Source of the DNA: Arthrospiribacter ruber
Lineage (GTDB): Bacteria; Bacteroidota; Bacteroidia; Cytophagales; Cyclobacteriaceae
Direction: 5' to 3'
Length of the DNA: 64,000 nt
NCBI RefSeq assembly: GCF_019343195.1
Contig: NZ_RPHB01000005.1
Location: 186,001-250,000, forward strand
A model generated the notes under the pieces. The model saw only the letters and a program-made list of their open reading frames with translations, had not been told where the DNA came from and ran no database searches. A program made the translations under genes and the position numbers. Below, one piece after another: positions 9,155 through 17,567 of this stretch. Position 1 is the first letter of the stretch, and the number at the start of each line of letters is the position of its first letter.

Positions 9155-10108
9155 TCAGTTCACAATTCTGATGGAACCGCTTCCAACTTTTCCTTTGATA
9201 GTGTGTTCGGCGTTGTTATTTACTTTTAGGTTTTTTCTGCCACTGCTTTCCCCAACCCTAACTGCACCACTTCCCGCACTGAGGTCATAATTGAAATCTT
9301 CCAGATTGCTTAAGGTAACCACCCGCACATTACCTGAATTGGCATGGAAAGAGGAATTTGGCCCTAAGAAAGATTGCTCCACCCGGATATTTCCACTGCT
9401 GGCACTCAATTCACCGATTTCCTTGACTCCTGAGAGCCTGATACTTCCGGAATTGACTTTGGCATCAGCCCTGCCTTGTACATCTTCCATTTTGATGCTG
9501 CCCGAACTGGCTTTGGCATCCACATCTCCCAAAACATCCTTCAAGCGGATACTTCCTGAGTTTACCTGGCATTGCAGCTTACCTGCCACAGCCTCGGCAC
9601 GTATAGAACCCGAACTGGCAGTAAAATTACCTGTTCCCACTTCTACTCCCATGAGTCTAATGCTTCCGGAATTGGCTTTAACGTTCATACTTTCATGATG
9701 GACATTCATGACGTCCACAGACCCTGAACTGACATTCAGATCTAACTTGATTTCCTCCGGACCAATCAACATGATGGTTCCTTTGGAATTAATCCCAAAG
9801 TTCCACACAGAAAAATCCCCATTCCCTTCAAGGTCAATTTTCAGCTTGGAACCTGATTTTCTATATTTCAATTCATAGCCTCTATCTTCCGGCAATTCCA
9901 ATAAAGCACTCAAAAATACTTCCTGTTCTCCACTTCGTCCTTCGTAGGACACTTCAAGAAACCTTCCATTAAGTTCAATTTCTTTGATCCCACTGAAAGT
10001 TTCTTCAATATCTACAGTTTCTGTATTTTCCGGGAAATAACAGGAAGTGACAAGCAAAAGCATTGCCCATCCCACTCCCTGCATCCAAAAGGTTTTAGAA
10101 ATTTTCAT
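9155..10108 (-). CDS. DUF4097/DUF2807-type beta-strand-repeat lipoprotein
   Basis: The 317-residue product starts with a lipoprotein signal (LLLVTSCYFPEN). It then consists of repeated short strands of the form SSGSIRLxxV or NSGSIRLxGV, occurring roughly every 20 residues from about 125 onward. This pattern is typical of the right-handed beta-helix 'head' domains called DUF4097 or DUF2807. The internal near-repeats are coding and not a CRISPR array. It is the last gene of a three-gene operon; its start overlaps the upstream TM2 gene by 14 bp. The function of the family is not established; a structural or adhesin-like surface role is often suggested. Confidence 0.8.
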   Translation of the reverse strand: MKISKTFWMQGVGWAMLLLVTSCYFPENTETVDIEETFSGIKEIELNGRFLEVSYEGRSGEQEVFLSALLELPEDRGYELKYRKSGSKLKIDLEGNGDFSVWNFGINSKGTIMLIGPEEIKLDLNVSSGSVDVMNVHHESMNVKANSGSIRLMGVEVGTGNFTASSGSIRAEAVAGKLQCQVNSGSIRLKDVLGDVDAKASSGSIKMEDVQGRADAKVNSGSIRLSGVKEIGELSASSGNIRVEQSFLGPNSSFHANSGNVRVVTLSNLEDFNYDLSAGSGAVRVGESSGRKNLKVNNNAEHTIKGKVGSGSIRIVN

Positions 10109-10481
10109 TGGTAGATTGACTTGGTTTCATTCCATTAGTGGACATCATTGACAAAGTTTCATGAGCAACTTTTACATTGTATTCATAAGCCAGGCTTTTA
10201 TAGTTGACCAAATCCACAATAGTTCCTATAAAACAAAGTCCCAGCGTCAAAATATAAAGTATACCTAGTCCAATCTGTCCAAGAATAAACCTGTGAAGAC
10301 CGGCAAACCCAAAAAAGCCCAACAAGCAAAGGATAAGAATCATTTGATTGTCTTTTCTTCTTGCCCTGTAAACTTGGGCAAAAAGGCTCGCCTGATCATC
10401 ATCCATATTCTTGAGAATTCCCTGGATATAACCTAATTCCATTCCCTCCAGCTCTGGAAGGTGTCTTAATACATTAGCCAT
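10095..10481 (-). CDS. TM2-domain membrane protein
   Basis: The 128-residue product has a cytoplasmic N-terminal part of about 45 residues, then a TM2 domain: two membrane helices joined by a short turn (GFFGFAGLHRFILGQIGLG, ILTLGLCFIGTIVDL). The DRF-like turn typical of TM2 is here GLHRF. It overlaps the upstream DUF2752 gene by 8 bp and the downstream lipoprotein by 14 bp, so the three are translationally coupled. TM2 and DUF2752 proteins often occur together in Bacteroidota; a specific function is not known. Confidence 0.85.
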   Translation of the reverse strand: MANVLRHLPELEGMELGYIQGILKNMDDDQASLFAQVYRARRKDNQMILILCLLGFFGFAGLHRFILGQIGLGILYILTLGLCFIGTIVDLVNYKSLAYEYNVKVAHETLSMMSTNGMKPSQSTNENF

Positions 10482-10779
10482 AGTTTTTAGTTGTTTTGAA
10501 GTTTCTGATTAATTCAATGATGCGATAGATAATCACAGCAAAGGCAAACATCGCCAAAGGGTGCATTGACCATGATGCTTTAAGGTCCCCTTTGGACAGA
10601 AGGCTCATAGCCCTGCCCAATCCACAACCTGGACACCAATGGAAACCTAGGTTTTCCAAAGGACACAAGGTGAAATGATGCGATCCATAAGGATCAATAA
10701 GAAAGATGCCGATCAAAGCCCCGATCCAAAAGATCAGTTCTAAAGGAACCCTCTTCGCTATGCCAGTGATTGTTTTCAT
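10474..10779 (-). CDS. DUF2752 membrane protein
   Basis: The 101-residue product carries the DUF2752 signature CPGCGLGRA (usually CPxCGLTRA) between two hydrophobic segments, followed by HPLAMFAFAVIIYRI. The frame opens at 10845, but the preceding 22 residues are Cys/Trp-rich and non-conserved in appearance, so the ATG at 10779 (MKTITGIAKRV) is chosen. It is the first gene of the DUF2752-TM2-DUF4097 operon. The two cysteines in CPGC could form a disulfide or bind metal, but no function has been assigned to the family. Confidence 0.8.
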   Translation of the reverse strand: MKTITGIAKRVPLELIFWIGALIGIFLIDPYGSHHFTLCPLENLGFHWCPGCGLGRAMSLLSKGDLKASWSMHPLAMFAFAVIIYRIIELIRNFKTTKNYG

Positions 10780-10889
10780 CTGTCCGGTAAAGTACGAAAA
10801 GGATGCCATATGCCAAAAACAGCATTTTAGCCACATTTTGCCCAATATGATCCCTTTTTGAAGCTATTAACGGACAAAAAAGTGTACGA

Positions 10890-11978
10890 TTATGAACGAT
10901 TTACCAATGGTACTGACAGGGATAAACCCTCTGGAAACTTCTCTTTTTGCCTACAGAGAAATTGACTTCGGATTTTAGAATAAGACATTTTGGAATTGCC
11001 ATCTTTCCAAAAATTAAACTCCAATAGCAACCTCACAGGTTCAGATCTTAAAGGAAGGATTTGCTGAATATCCAAGGCTTCAGATACCTGATTCCCAACA
11101 AAAAAACTAACCAAAGACTCCGCAGCCTTTGCCATTTGGGGATTGGGAATATCTTCCTCATAAAAAGACAATAAAGACCTGATCAGAATTTTCCCGGCCT
11201 CCGAGGGCCTAAGGTGTCTTTTTCGAATCATTTTCTCAAGCTCAAATGCTTCTTTGGGATTTTCAGGCCAGAATCTAGTATCCAAACCAAGGTAAGCGCC
11301 TATAACTTTCCAATAATGAAAAACTGCAAGGTACACGTTCTGACCTGTAGATTTTTTGAGTTTTTCCATCCCTCTGATGACCAGCAATGAAAAGGAAAGA
11401 TTGGTCCCGATCATGTCCTCCTGATTGATGGGAAGCCCCCATGCTTCTTGCCAGTCAGTGGCATATTTTCCAACAAAATACCTGCTAAAAGCATGGATCA
11501 ACCTGACCTTGGCAATACTCAAAAGTGCATGCTTATCATCACCTAAAAAACCTCCGGGCTTGAAGCAATCCAAAAGAAACAAAGCCGTCTCCGCAAGCCT
11601 TTTACCGGATTCTTCGGTGATTCTTTTGGAACGAACCAAGACCTGGGCTCCATCCGCAAAGGCATAACAATAAGGCAGGGAATAAAAGCCCAGCATGGAC
11701 AAATAAAAATGACCATTTTGGCTAAAATACTCCTGAGCCAATACAATTTTCTTTTCATCTAGAAATTCTACTTGTCTGCTAAAGCTTTGGAAGTATTTTT
11801 GCACTGATAGCGGAAAACCTGACCAATCTGATTCAGAAGGAAAATTCTGATAGGAATTGATAAGGCTTACAATATCAGGATGAGTTATCAGATCCAACAC
11901 TGCTTGATCTGCCAAAGGATCGCCCAGTTTTCTGAGTTTATCCAAATTCTCCTGAGTGTATAGCTTTAATTTCTCCAT
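10890..11978 (-). CDS. MpaB/rubber-oxygenase-like protein (DUF2236)
   Basis: The 362-residue soluble, helix-rich product matches the DUF2236 family, which includes fungal MpaB and the heme b rubber oxygenase Lcp. Seen features are the GFYSLPYCYAFADGAQVL helix, the region AKVRLIHAFSRYF that in this family contributes to the heme pocket, and the following NQEDMIGTNLSFS helix. There is no signal peptide, so it is probably cytoplasmic. Members are presumed heme-dependent oxygenases; the substrate here is unknown. It stands alone, divergent from the beta-propeller gene at 12033. Assignment rests on motif recognition. Confidence 0.7.
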   Translation of the reverse strand: MEKLKLYTQENLDKLRKLGDPLADQAVLDLITHPDIVSLINSYQNFPSESDWSGFPLSVQKYFQSFSRQVEFLDEKKIVLAQEYFSQNGHFYLSMLGFYSLPYCYAFADGAQVLVRSKRITEESGKRLAETALFLLDCFKPGGFLGDDKHALLSIAKVRLIHAFSRYFVGKYATDWQEAWGLPINQEDMIGTNLSFSLLVIRGMEKLKKSTGQNVYLAVFHYWKVIGAYLGLDTRFWPENPKEAFELEKMIRKRHLRPSEAGKILIRSLLSFYEEDIPNPQMAKAAESLVSFFVGNQVSEALDIQQILPLRSEPVRLLLEFNFWKDGNSKMSYSKIRSQFLCRQKEKFPEGLSLSVPLVNRS

Positions 11979-12032
11979 TAACCTCTAAACCACAGTGCCT
12001 TCAATAGGTTTTAAAAAATAAGAGTCACCCCC

Positions 12033-12926
12033 ATGTTAAAAACTTTAATACCATCATTTTGCCTGTTTTTTCTGATTACCATATCCTTGGCCCAGACCGC
12101 TACGGACATTATTGTTTTGGATGCAAAAGCAAGTGGCAGTAAATTGAGTATGGACAAAAATACCCTGAAAAATATTACTGACAGAAACCTTTATGACAAT
12201 CAGCCGAATTTTATCAATGAAAAGCAACTGGCTTTTTCTGCTGCTGACGATAAAGGGAATCATGATATCATCATTTATAATTTCGAGTCTGAGAAATTTA
12301 CAAACCTCACCAAAACCCCAAACCTGAATGAATTTTCCCCTGCCATCACAGATTGTGGACTGTACGTGTCAGCAGTCACTGTAGAAGAAGACGGCAAGCA
12401 AAGGTTGTGGCTTTATCCGACCAATTTTGGTGAACCGGAACTCCTTTATGATGATATAGAGCCGGTAGGATATTACGATTGGTATGACAATAGGGCCGCC
12501 ATGTTTGTACTTGGTCAACCAAACACTTTACTCTACCCGTTTTCCAAAGAAGACATCCTTTCCATAAGCCAAAACGTAGGTAGAGCGGTCCGAAAACGTC
12601 CAAAAACACCAATTATCACCTACATTGACAAAAATGACAGCAAGGAAGTTAATGGAGAAAAAGTCTTTGCAATAAAAGGATATAATATTGAGAAAAAAAC
12701 TCAACACAATTATGGTTATACCCTTCCTGGTGTCGAGGATTTCATTTGGCTCAATAAAAACCTTTTGTTGATGGGAAAAGGAGAAGAACTGTTATTTAGA
12801 AAAGCCAACAAAACAGAATGGATATCAGCTGGCAATATTGAAGTCAATGGCTATCACTCCATCAGTCGAATGGCTTATTCTCCAAAGCTAAAGAAACTTG
12901 TTTTGGTAATGGAAAGATCTCAATAA
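12033..12926 (+). CDS. Secreted TolB-like beta-propeller protein
   Basis: The 297-residue product has a signal peptide (FCLFFLITISLAQ) and repeated strands resembling TolB/PD40 blades: NEKQLAFSAADDKGNHDIIIY and NEFSPAITDCGLYVSAV. Such proteins form periplasmic beta-propellers that bind partners rather than catalyse. It is monocistronic, divergent from the oxygenase gene and convergent with the transporter ending at 12982. No clear terminator is seen in the 55-bp convergent gap. Specific role unknown. Confidence 0.6.
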   Translation: MLKTLIPSFCLFFLITISLAQTATDIIVLDAKASGSKLSMDKNTLKNITDRNLYDNQPNFINEKQLAFSAADDKGNHDIIIYNFESEKFTNLTKTPNLNEFSPAITDCGLYVSAVTVEEDGKQRLWLYPTNFGEPELLYDDIEPVGYYDWYDNRAAMFVLGQPNTLLYPFSKEDILSISQNVGRAVRKRPKTPIITYIDKNDSKEVNGEKVFAIKGYNIEKKTQHNYGYTLPGVEDFIWLNKNLLLMGKGEELLFRKANKTEWISAGNIEVNGYHSISRMAYSPKLKKLVLVMERSQ

Positions 12927-12981
12927 TACCAAGAGTATTGACTTCTTTTAGCTCGTACCAAATATGAATTTTCGCTATTCT

Positions 12982-14538
12982 TTATCTGACCGGCATCAAA
13001 TATTCATAAGTTGCCTGAAGTCCCAAAGGAATCCCCAAAGTCCAATATAACAGCAAAAACAAGGTCCAAACTACGAGCAATACCAAAGAGTATGGCAGCA
13101 TAATAGAGACCAAAGTACCGATACCCGTGGACTTAACGTAACGTTGGCAGAAGACCACTATCAATGGAAAATACGGCAACAATGGGGTAATGATATTGGA
13201 CACCGAATCCCCTACCCTGTAGGCAGCCTGTGTCAGGTCAGGAGAAATCCCCAGTTGCATCAGCATGGGAACAAAGATCGGACTGATCAGTGCCCACTTG
13301 GCGGAAGCAGAGCCAACCAAAAGATTGACAAAAGCGGTTAGCAATACAATTCCCACTATAGTCACTTGAGCCGGCAACTGTAAGGATTGCAGGATGTCTG
13401 CACCTTTCAGCGCTGTCAATGCCCCAATATTGGATTTACCGAAAGCATCAATAAACAAAGCACAGAAAAAGGCCATTACAATGTAATATGCCATGCTTCC
13501 CATGGCTTTACTCATGGATTGCACCATGTCTTGGGCACTTTTGTAGGTCCCGCTCAGAAAACCATAGGCCACTCCGGGAATCCAAAAAAGAACGAAAATC
13601 AACGGGACAATAGACTTCATCAAAGGTGCGCCGATAGAGGTCAGTTCACCTTCGGTATCCCTGAGAGCAGAATCATTGGGAATAGCCCATAGCACCAACA
13701 TCACCATGCAGACTACCATGACTAAAAAAGCCAACCAAAAAGCTTTTTTCTCTTTGGTATTGAGTCTTTCCATTTTTGGAATATCTTCTAGGTTCTCATC
13801 TACGGCCACGTTCTTTTTAAGTCTCGGCTCGATGACCCTGTCGGTTAGGTACCAGACCACAGCAACCACCACCATGCTGGATAGCCCGGTAAAATAAATA
13901 TTGTTGAGCGGATTGAGTGTGATATCAGAATCAAGGATCTGAGCGGCAGATTGGGTAAAGCTTTGAATCAATGGATCTATACTCGATGGGATAAAGTTGG
14001 CACTAAATCCTCCGGAAACACCCGCAAAAGCCGCTGCAATTCCGGCAAGAGGATGACGACCGGCGGCATAAAAAATCACCCCTCCCAATGGAATTACCAG
14101 TACATATCCCGCATCTGCGGCCGTATGACTGACTATGGCCACCAAAACCAAAATCGGAGTCAGCAACATCCGGGGAGTGATTCCAAGAAGAAACTTAAGT
14201 CCCGCATTGATAAAACCGGAATGCTCTGCTACTCCCACACCAAGCATAGCCAGCAAAACCACACCCAATGGCGGAAAATTGATAAAAACTCCCGTCATGT
14301 TGGACAGGAAGTTGGCAAACTGATTACCGGTAAGCAGATTTTGTACCCTTAGATCTGCACCGGACCTTGGATCTATTGCCCCAAAATCAATAGGAGAAAG
14401 AATGGCGGACATTACCCAGGTAAGCAACATCAACATCAAAAACAACATAGCAGGATCTGGCAATTTATTCCCTGCCTTTTCAATAAAATCCAAAAATCTA
14501 TCCAAAAAGGTCCGGTTCTCTGAAGTAGTTTTGCTCAT
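12982..14538 (-). CDS. AbgT-family transporter
   Basis: The 518-residue polytopic membrane protein belongs to the AbgT family (p-aminobenzoyl-glutamate transporter/antimetabolite exporter). Seen motifs are FLDFIEKAGNKLPDPAMLF at the N-terminus, SHTAADAGYVLVIPLGG, SGGFSANFIPSSIDPL and the C-terminal GSASAKWALISPIFVPM and DSVSNIITPLLPYFPL re-entrant loops. Family members either import folate breakdown products or export sulfonamides; which applies cannot be told here. Full length. Monocistronic; 81 bp separate it from the divergent nuclease-like gene at 14620. Confidence 0.9.
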   Translation of the reverse strand: MSKTTSENRTFLDRFLDFIEKAGNKLPDPAMLFLMLMLLTWVMSAILSPIDFGAIDPRSGADLRVQNLLTGNQFANFLSNMTGVFINFPPLGVVLLAMLGVGVAEHSGFINAGLKFLLGITPRMLLTPILVLVAIVSHTAADAGYVLVIPLGGVIFYAAGRHPLAGIAAAFAGVSGGFSANFIPSSIDPLIQSFTQSAAQILDSDITLNPLNNIYFTGLSSMVVVAVVWYLTDRVIEPRLKKNVAVDENLEDIPKMERLNTKEKKAFWLAFLVMVVCMVMLVLWAIPNDSALRDTEGELTSIGAPLMKSIVPLIFVLFWIPGVAYGFLSGTYKSAQDMVQSMSKAMGSMAYYIVMAFFCALFIDAFGKSNIGALTALKGADILQSLQLPAQVTIVGIVLLTAFVNLLVGSASAKWALISPIFVPMLMQLGISPDLTQAAYRVGDSVSNIITPLLPYFPLIVVFCQRYVKSTGIGTLVSIMLPYSLVLLVVWTLFLLLYWTLGIPLGLQATYEYLMPVR

Positions 14539-14619
14539 TATGGGTTATATTCGGTTGCCTCAAAAATAAGCAGGCTTTCTAAAAATCAAACTATTCTACC
14601 ATGCTAAACTTTAGAAGCC

Positions 14620-15576
14620 ATGTCCATCAACCTACAAGCCCCCCCTCAGGAAATTCTGGATGAACTGATTTTCCTGAAAAAAGCACTTGATCTGGAAATC
14701 CCACCTAAAAAGCTGGATAGAAACGTACTGATATGTACATGGAACATCCGGGTATTCGGCAATCTTACTATGGCTTGGGAAGCTGGAGCCAACCATTCCC
14801 CTAAAAGGGACGGACATTCACTGTTGTGCATTGTAGAGATATTAAGACGCTTTGACATTATAGCGGTTCAGGAAATCAGGGGAAATTTCAAAGCATTGAG
14901 GGAGACTATGAGACTTTTAGGTCCTGACTGGAGTTTTTTGATGACTGATGTGACAGCAGGCTCACGGGGAAATGATGAAAGGTTGGGATTTATTTTTGAT
15001 AATAGGAAAGTAAAACTTTCAGGATTGGCCTGCGAGATAGTGATCCCAGACGATGTTTTGGAAAGAAACAGAGAAATACAAGCAGATGCACTTCAAAGGC
15101 AGTTTGCCAGAACCCCTTATGGAGTAAGTTTCCAAGTTGCAAAAAATACCTTTGTTTTGTTGACCTTACATGTTTTATTTGGGAGTAAACCAGCAGATCG
15201 GGTGGCTGAGATCAAAGCAATAGCAGATTGGATATACAAATGGTCCAAGGATCTAAGTTCCTGGAAACATAGTCTGCTAACCTTAGGAGATTTCAATATA
15301 GTTAGAAAAGGAGACCCTACGTACGATGCATTTGTATCCACAGGTCTTCATGTACCGAATGATTTGCAGGATATTGATAGGACGGTTTTCAAAAAAACCT
15401 ACTCCTTTTATGATCAGATTGCTTGGTTTGACGACAACATCTGCATGGAATATGCACAGGGTGGAGTATTTGACTTTAGAGATTTGGTCTTGACTAAAAG
15501 GGATTACACCATAAGTCAACTATCTTTCAGAATCTCTGACCATTTCCCGCTTTGGGCTGAATTTATTACTAAGTAA
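14620..15576 (+). CDS. Endonuclease/exonuclease/phosphatase-superfamily protein
   Basis: The 318-residue product has the EEP-fold motifs in order: CTWNIRVFG (Asn), AVQEI (metal-binding Glu), the DERLGFIFD strand, LGDFNI (Asp and Asn) and SDHFPL (catalytic Asp-His near the C-terminus). This fold cleaves phosphodiesters in DNA, RNA or small molecules with a divalent metal. There is no signal peptide. The next gene follows by 21 bp and could be co-transcribed. The substrate cannot be inferred. Confidence 0.82.
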   Translation: MSINLQAPPQEILDELIFLKKALDLEIPPKKLDRNVLICTWNIRVFGNLTMAWEAGANHSPKRDGHSLLCIVEILRRFDIIAVQEIRGNFKALRETMRLLGPDWSFLMTDVTAGSRGNDERLGFIFDNRKVKLSGLACEIVIPDDVLERNREIQADALQRQFARTPYGVSFQVAKNTFVLLTLHVLFGSKPADRVAEIKAIADWIYKWSKDLSSWKHSLLTLGDFNIVRKGDPTYDAFVSTGLHVPNDLQDIDRTVFKKTYSFYDQIAWFDDNICMEYAQGGVFDFRDLVLTKRDYTISQLSFRISDHFPLWAEFITK

Positions 15577-15597
15577 AATAACCTGTTTATATAAAAT

Positions 15598-16509
15598 ATG
15601 CTGAAAAATAACCTATACCTATTGACCCTAGCGGCGTTTTTAGCCTGCACCCCTCTTTTTGCACAAAAAAACAATATCAGTAAACTGACGGCAAAAAATG
15701 CCAAACTGGAAAAAATCGGAGATGGTTTTTCTTTTACAGAAGGGCCTGCTGTTCACCGAAATGGAGATGTATATTTTACAGATCAACCCAACAACCGGAT
15801 CATGCGTTGGTCTGCTACCAGAAATGAAATCAGTGTTTTTATGGAAGATGCTGGCAGATCCAACGGCATGTACTTCGACAGAGATAGCAACCTGATCACC
15901 TGTGCGGATGAAAAAAACCAACTTTGGTCCATCAATGATAAGGGAGAAGTAAAAGTACTGATAGAAAATTATAAAGGAAACCTTCTCAACGGACCTAATG
16001 ACCTTTGGATATCCCCTTACGGAGGCATGTACATAACAGACCCACTTTACAAAAGAGATTATTGGGAAAGAGATCCTGAAATGCAACAAGACGGAGAGCA
16101 CCTTTACTTTCTAAGTCCTGACAAAATGCAGTTTATCAGAGTTGATGAAAATCTGGTAAAACCCAATGGTGTAGTAGGCACACCTGACGGCAAAAAATTG
16201 TATGTCGCGGATATCGGGGACAACAAAACCTACGTCTACGAAATCACTGAAGATGGTTACCTGACGAACCGAAAGCTTTTTGCAGAAATGGGTTCAGATG
16301 GTATGGCTATCGACAACAGAGGCAATGTATACCTTACCGGAAAAGGTGTTACTGTATTCAATAGCCGTGGCAATCAAATTGCTCATATCCCTATTGAAGA
16401 AAACTGGACTGCAAATGTGGTGTTTGGTGGTACAGACAGAAAAACCCTTTTCATCACGGCAATGGGTTCTGTATACACCCTTCAGATGAAAACAAGAGGT
16501 GTTTGGTAA
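15598..16509 (+). CDS. Secreted SMP-30/gluconolactonase-like protein
   Basis: The 303-residue product has a signal peptide (YLLTLAAFLACTPLFAQ; a lipoprotein alternative at LAAFLAC is possible) and a six-bladed SMP-30 propeller. Metal-site candidates are Glu in FTEGP, Asn in NGPNDLW and Asp in ADIGDN. Members hydrolyse sugar lactones such as gluconolactone using calcium or zinc. It is 21 bp after the EEP gene on the same strand and ends before a strong terminator. The precise substrate is unknown. Confidence 0.85.
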   Translation: MLKNNLYLLTLAAFLACTPLFAQKNNISKLTAKNAKLEKIGDGFSFTEGPAVHRNGDVYFTDQPNNRIMRWSATRNEISVFMEDAGRSNGMYFDRDSNLITCADEKNQLWSINDKGEVKVLIENYKGNLLNGPNDLWISPYGGMYITDPLYKRDYWERDPEMQQDGEHLYFLSPDKMQFIRVDENLVKPNGVVGTPDGKKLYVADIGDNKTYVYEITEDGYLTNRKLFAEMGSDGMAIDNRGNVYLTGKGVTVFNSRGNQIAHIPIEENWTANVVFGGTDRKTLFITAMGSVYTLQMKTRGVW

Positions 16510-16532
16510 TAAATAACTCGCTGAAAAAATCA

Positions 16533-16578
16533 AAGGCACCAAAGCTATATTTCAACAAGCTTTTGGTGCCTTTTTTTA
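16533..16578 (+). terminator. Rho-independent terminator after the SMP-30-like gene
   Basis: The long stem AGGCACCAAA(-)GCT...AGCTTTTGGTGCCT is followed by seven T. It lies in the convergent gap with the DsbA-like gene that ends at 16599. Confidence 0.85.
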
Positions 16579-16598
16579 TGCCTTTGCTTTTAAAGGAT

Positions 16599-17312
16599 TC
16601 AGTCACAATTTCCATCCACATCACAAGATGGAGATCCTTCTCCAGCATTTTCCATCTGGAGTACAGGATTTTCTTTTACATAATCAGCCCAAGCCTTTTC
16701 CAAAGTCTGAACAAATACTTCCTTAGGCTGTGCACCGGAAATGCCATATTTTCTGTCCAGAACAAAGAAAGGAACACCCCTTACTCCCAATTGTCTTGAT
16801 TCATAGATGTCTTCATCTACTTTATCCTCAAATTCATTGGAATCAAGACATGCTACGACCCTTTTTTCATCAAGGCCAACTTCCTTGGCCATTGAAATCA
16901 AGCTAGTCTTATCGTCTATATTGCTGCCTTCTGTGAAATAGGCCTTAAGCAACCTCTCCTTCATTTCGCCTCCCTTTTCCAAGCTTTTGGCCAATTGAAG
17001 TAGCCTGTGCACATTTCTTGCATTTGCAACCACTGTTTTGTCCATTTGATACTCCAAACCTTCTTCTTTGGCCATATTGACCACTTGTTGGGTAATTTCT
17101 TTAGTCTGCTCCATAGTCCAGCCTTTCGTTTCAGAAAGGTACTCCAAAGTACTTTTGGAAGGATCGGTTTTCATCTCGGGGTTCAAAAGAAAACTTTTCC
17201 AGACTATCTGGATTTTATCCCCAAATTGAAAGTCAGCCAATGCAGATTCCAACCTCCTTTTACCGATGTAACAAAAAGGACACATGATGTCCGACCATAT
17301 TTCTATTTTCAT
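16599..17312 (-). CDS. DsbA-family oxidoreductase (FrnE-like)
   Basis: The 237-residue product has the thioredoxin-fold start MKIEIWSDIMCPFCYIGK with the redox motif CPFC at residues 11-14, an all-helical insert, and the cis-proline loop GVRGVPFFV with FVLDRKYGISGAQ. This matches the cytoplasmic FrnE subgroup (no signal peptide), which acts as disulfide oxidoreductase or isomerase. It ends with an unusual Cys-containing tail (SCDVDGNCD). Divergent from the small zinc-ribbon gene at 17370. Confidence 0.88.
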   Translation of the reverse strand: MKIEIWSDIMCPFCYIGKRRLESALADFQFGDKIQIVWKSFLLNPEMKTDPSKSTLEYLSETKGWTMEQTKEITQQVVNMAKEEGLEYQMDKTVVANARNVHRLLQLAKSLEKGGEMKERLLKAYFTEGSNIDDKTSLISMAKEVGLDEKRVVACLDSNEFEDKVDEDIYESRQLGVRGVPFFVLDRKYGISGAQPKEVFVQTLEKAWADYVKENPVLQMENAGEGSPSCDVDGNCD

Positions 17313-17324
17313 AAGTTTAATTTT

Positions 17325-17332
17325 TACCTTTA
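17325..17332 (+). promoter_or_regulatory. Candidate -7 element for the small zinc-ribbon gene
   Basis: TACCTTTA differs at one position from the Bacteroidota -7 consensus TAnnTTTG and lies 38 bp upstream of the ATG at 17370. The -33 element is weak (TTTC near 17307). A suggestion only. Confidence 0.25.
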
Positions 17333-17369
17333 GAAAGAGAATGAAAAATCACCCTACTTGGTTCACTCT

Positions 17370-17525
17370 ATGTCTACAAAAGAATGTCCTTCCTGTGCAA
17401 TGGAAATTGATAGTAAAGCTCCTTCCTGCCCTATATGCAAATATGAATTCCCAAAGCAAAACCCTATATATCAATGGGTAGCCATTCTATTGGCAGTGAT
17501 GATGTTGATGTTTTTTTTATTATAA
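17370..17525 (+). CDS. 51-residue zinc-ribbon membrane protein
   Basis: This short gene (ATG 17370 to TAA 17525) encodes a 51-aa protein with a compact zinc ribbon at the N-terminus, CPSC at residues 6-9 and CPIC at 20-23, followed by one hydrophobic helix (WVAILLAVMMLMFFLL) reaching the C-terminus. The arrangement, a four-Cys zinc finger on the cytoplasmic side of a tail anchor, recurs in small bacterial membrane proteins of unknown role. It has a promoter-like sequence upstream and a hairpin right after its stop codon, which supports it as a real single gene. Confidence 0.7.
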   Translation: MSTKECPSCAMEIDSKAPSCPICKYEFPKQNPIYQWVAILLAVMMLMFFLL

Positions 17526-17559
17526 AAACAGCCTCCGACCTACTGGCCAAAGGCTGTTT
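17519..17559 (-). terminator. Terminator of the HTH-Fic gene
   Basis: The perfect arms AAACAGCCT (17526-17534) and AGGCTGTTT (17551-17559) are followed on the minus strand by a T-rich tail formed opposite the A-rich end of the zinc-ribbon gene. The hairpin may also stop plus-strand transcripts, but there the T-tract is poor. Confidence 0.65.
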
Positions 17560-17567
17560 GAGGAAAT

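Noticed and set aside
9400-9720. Regularly spaced short repeats that resemble a CRISPR array
   Set aside because: They encode the SGSIRL strands of the DUF4097 lipoprotein in one frame, are imperfect, and have no uniform spacers.
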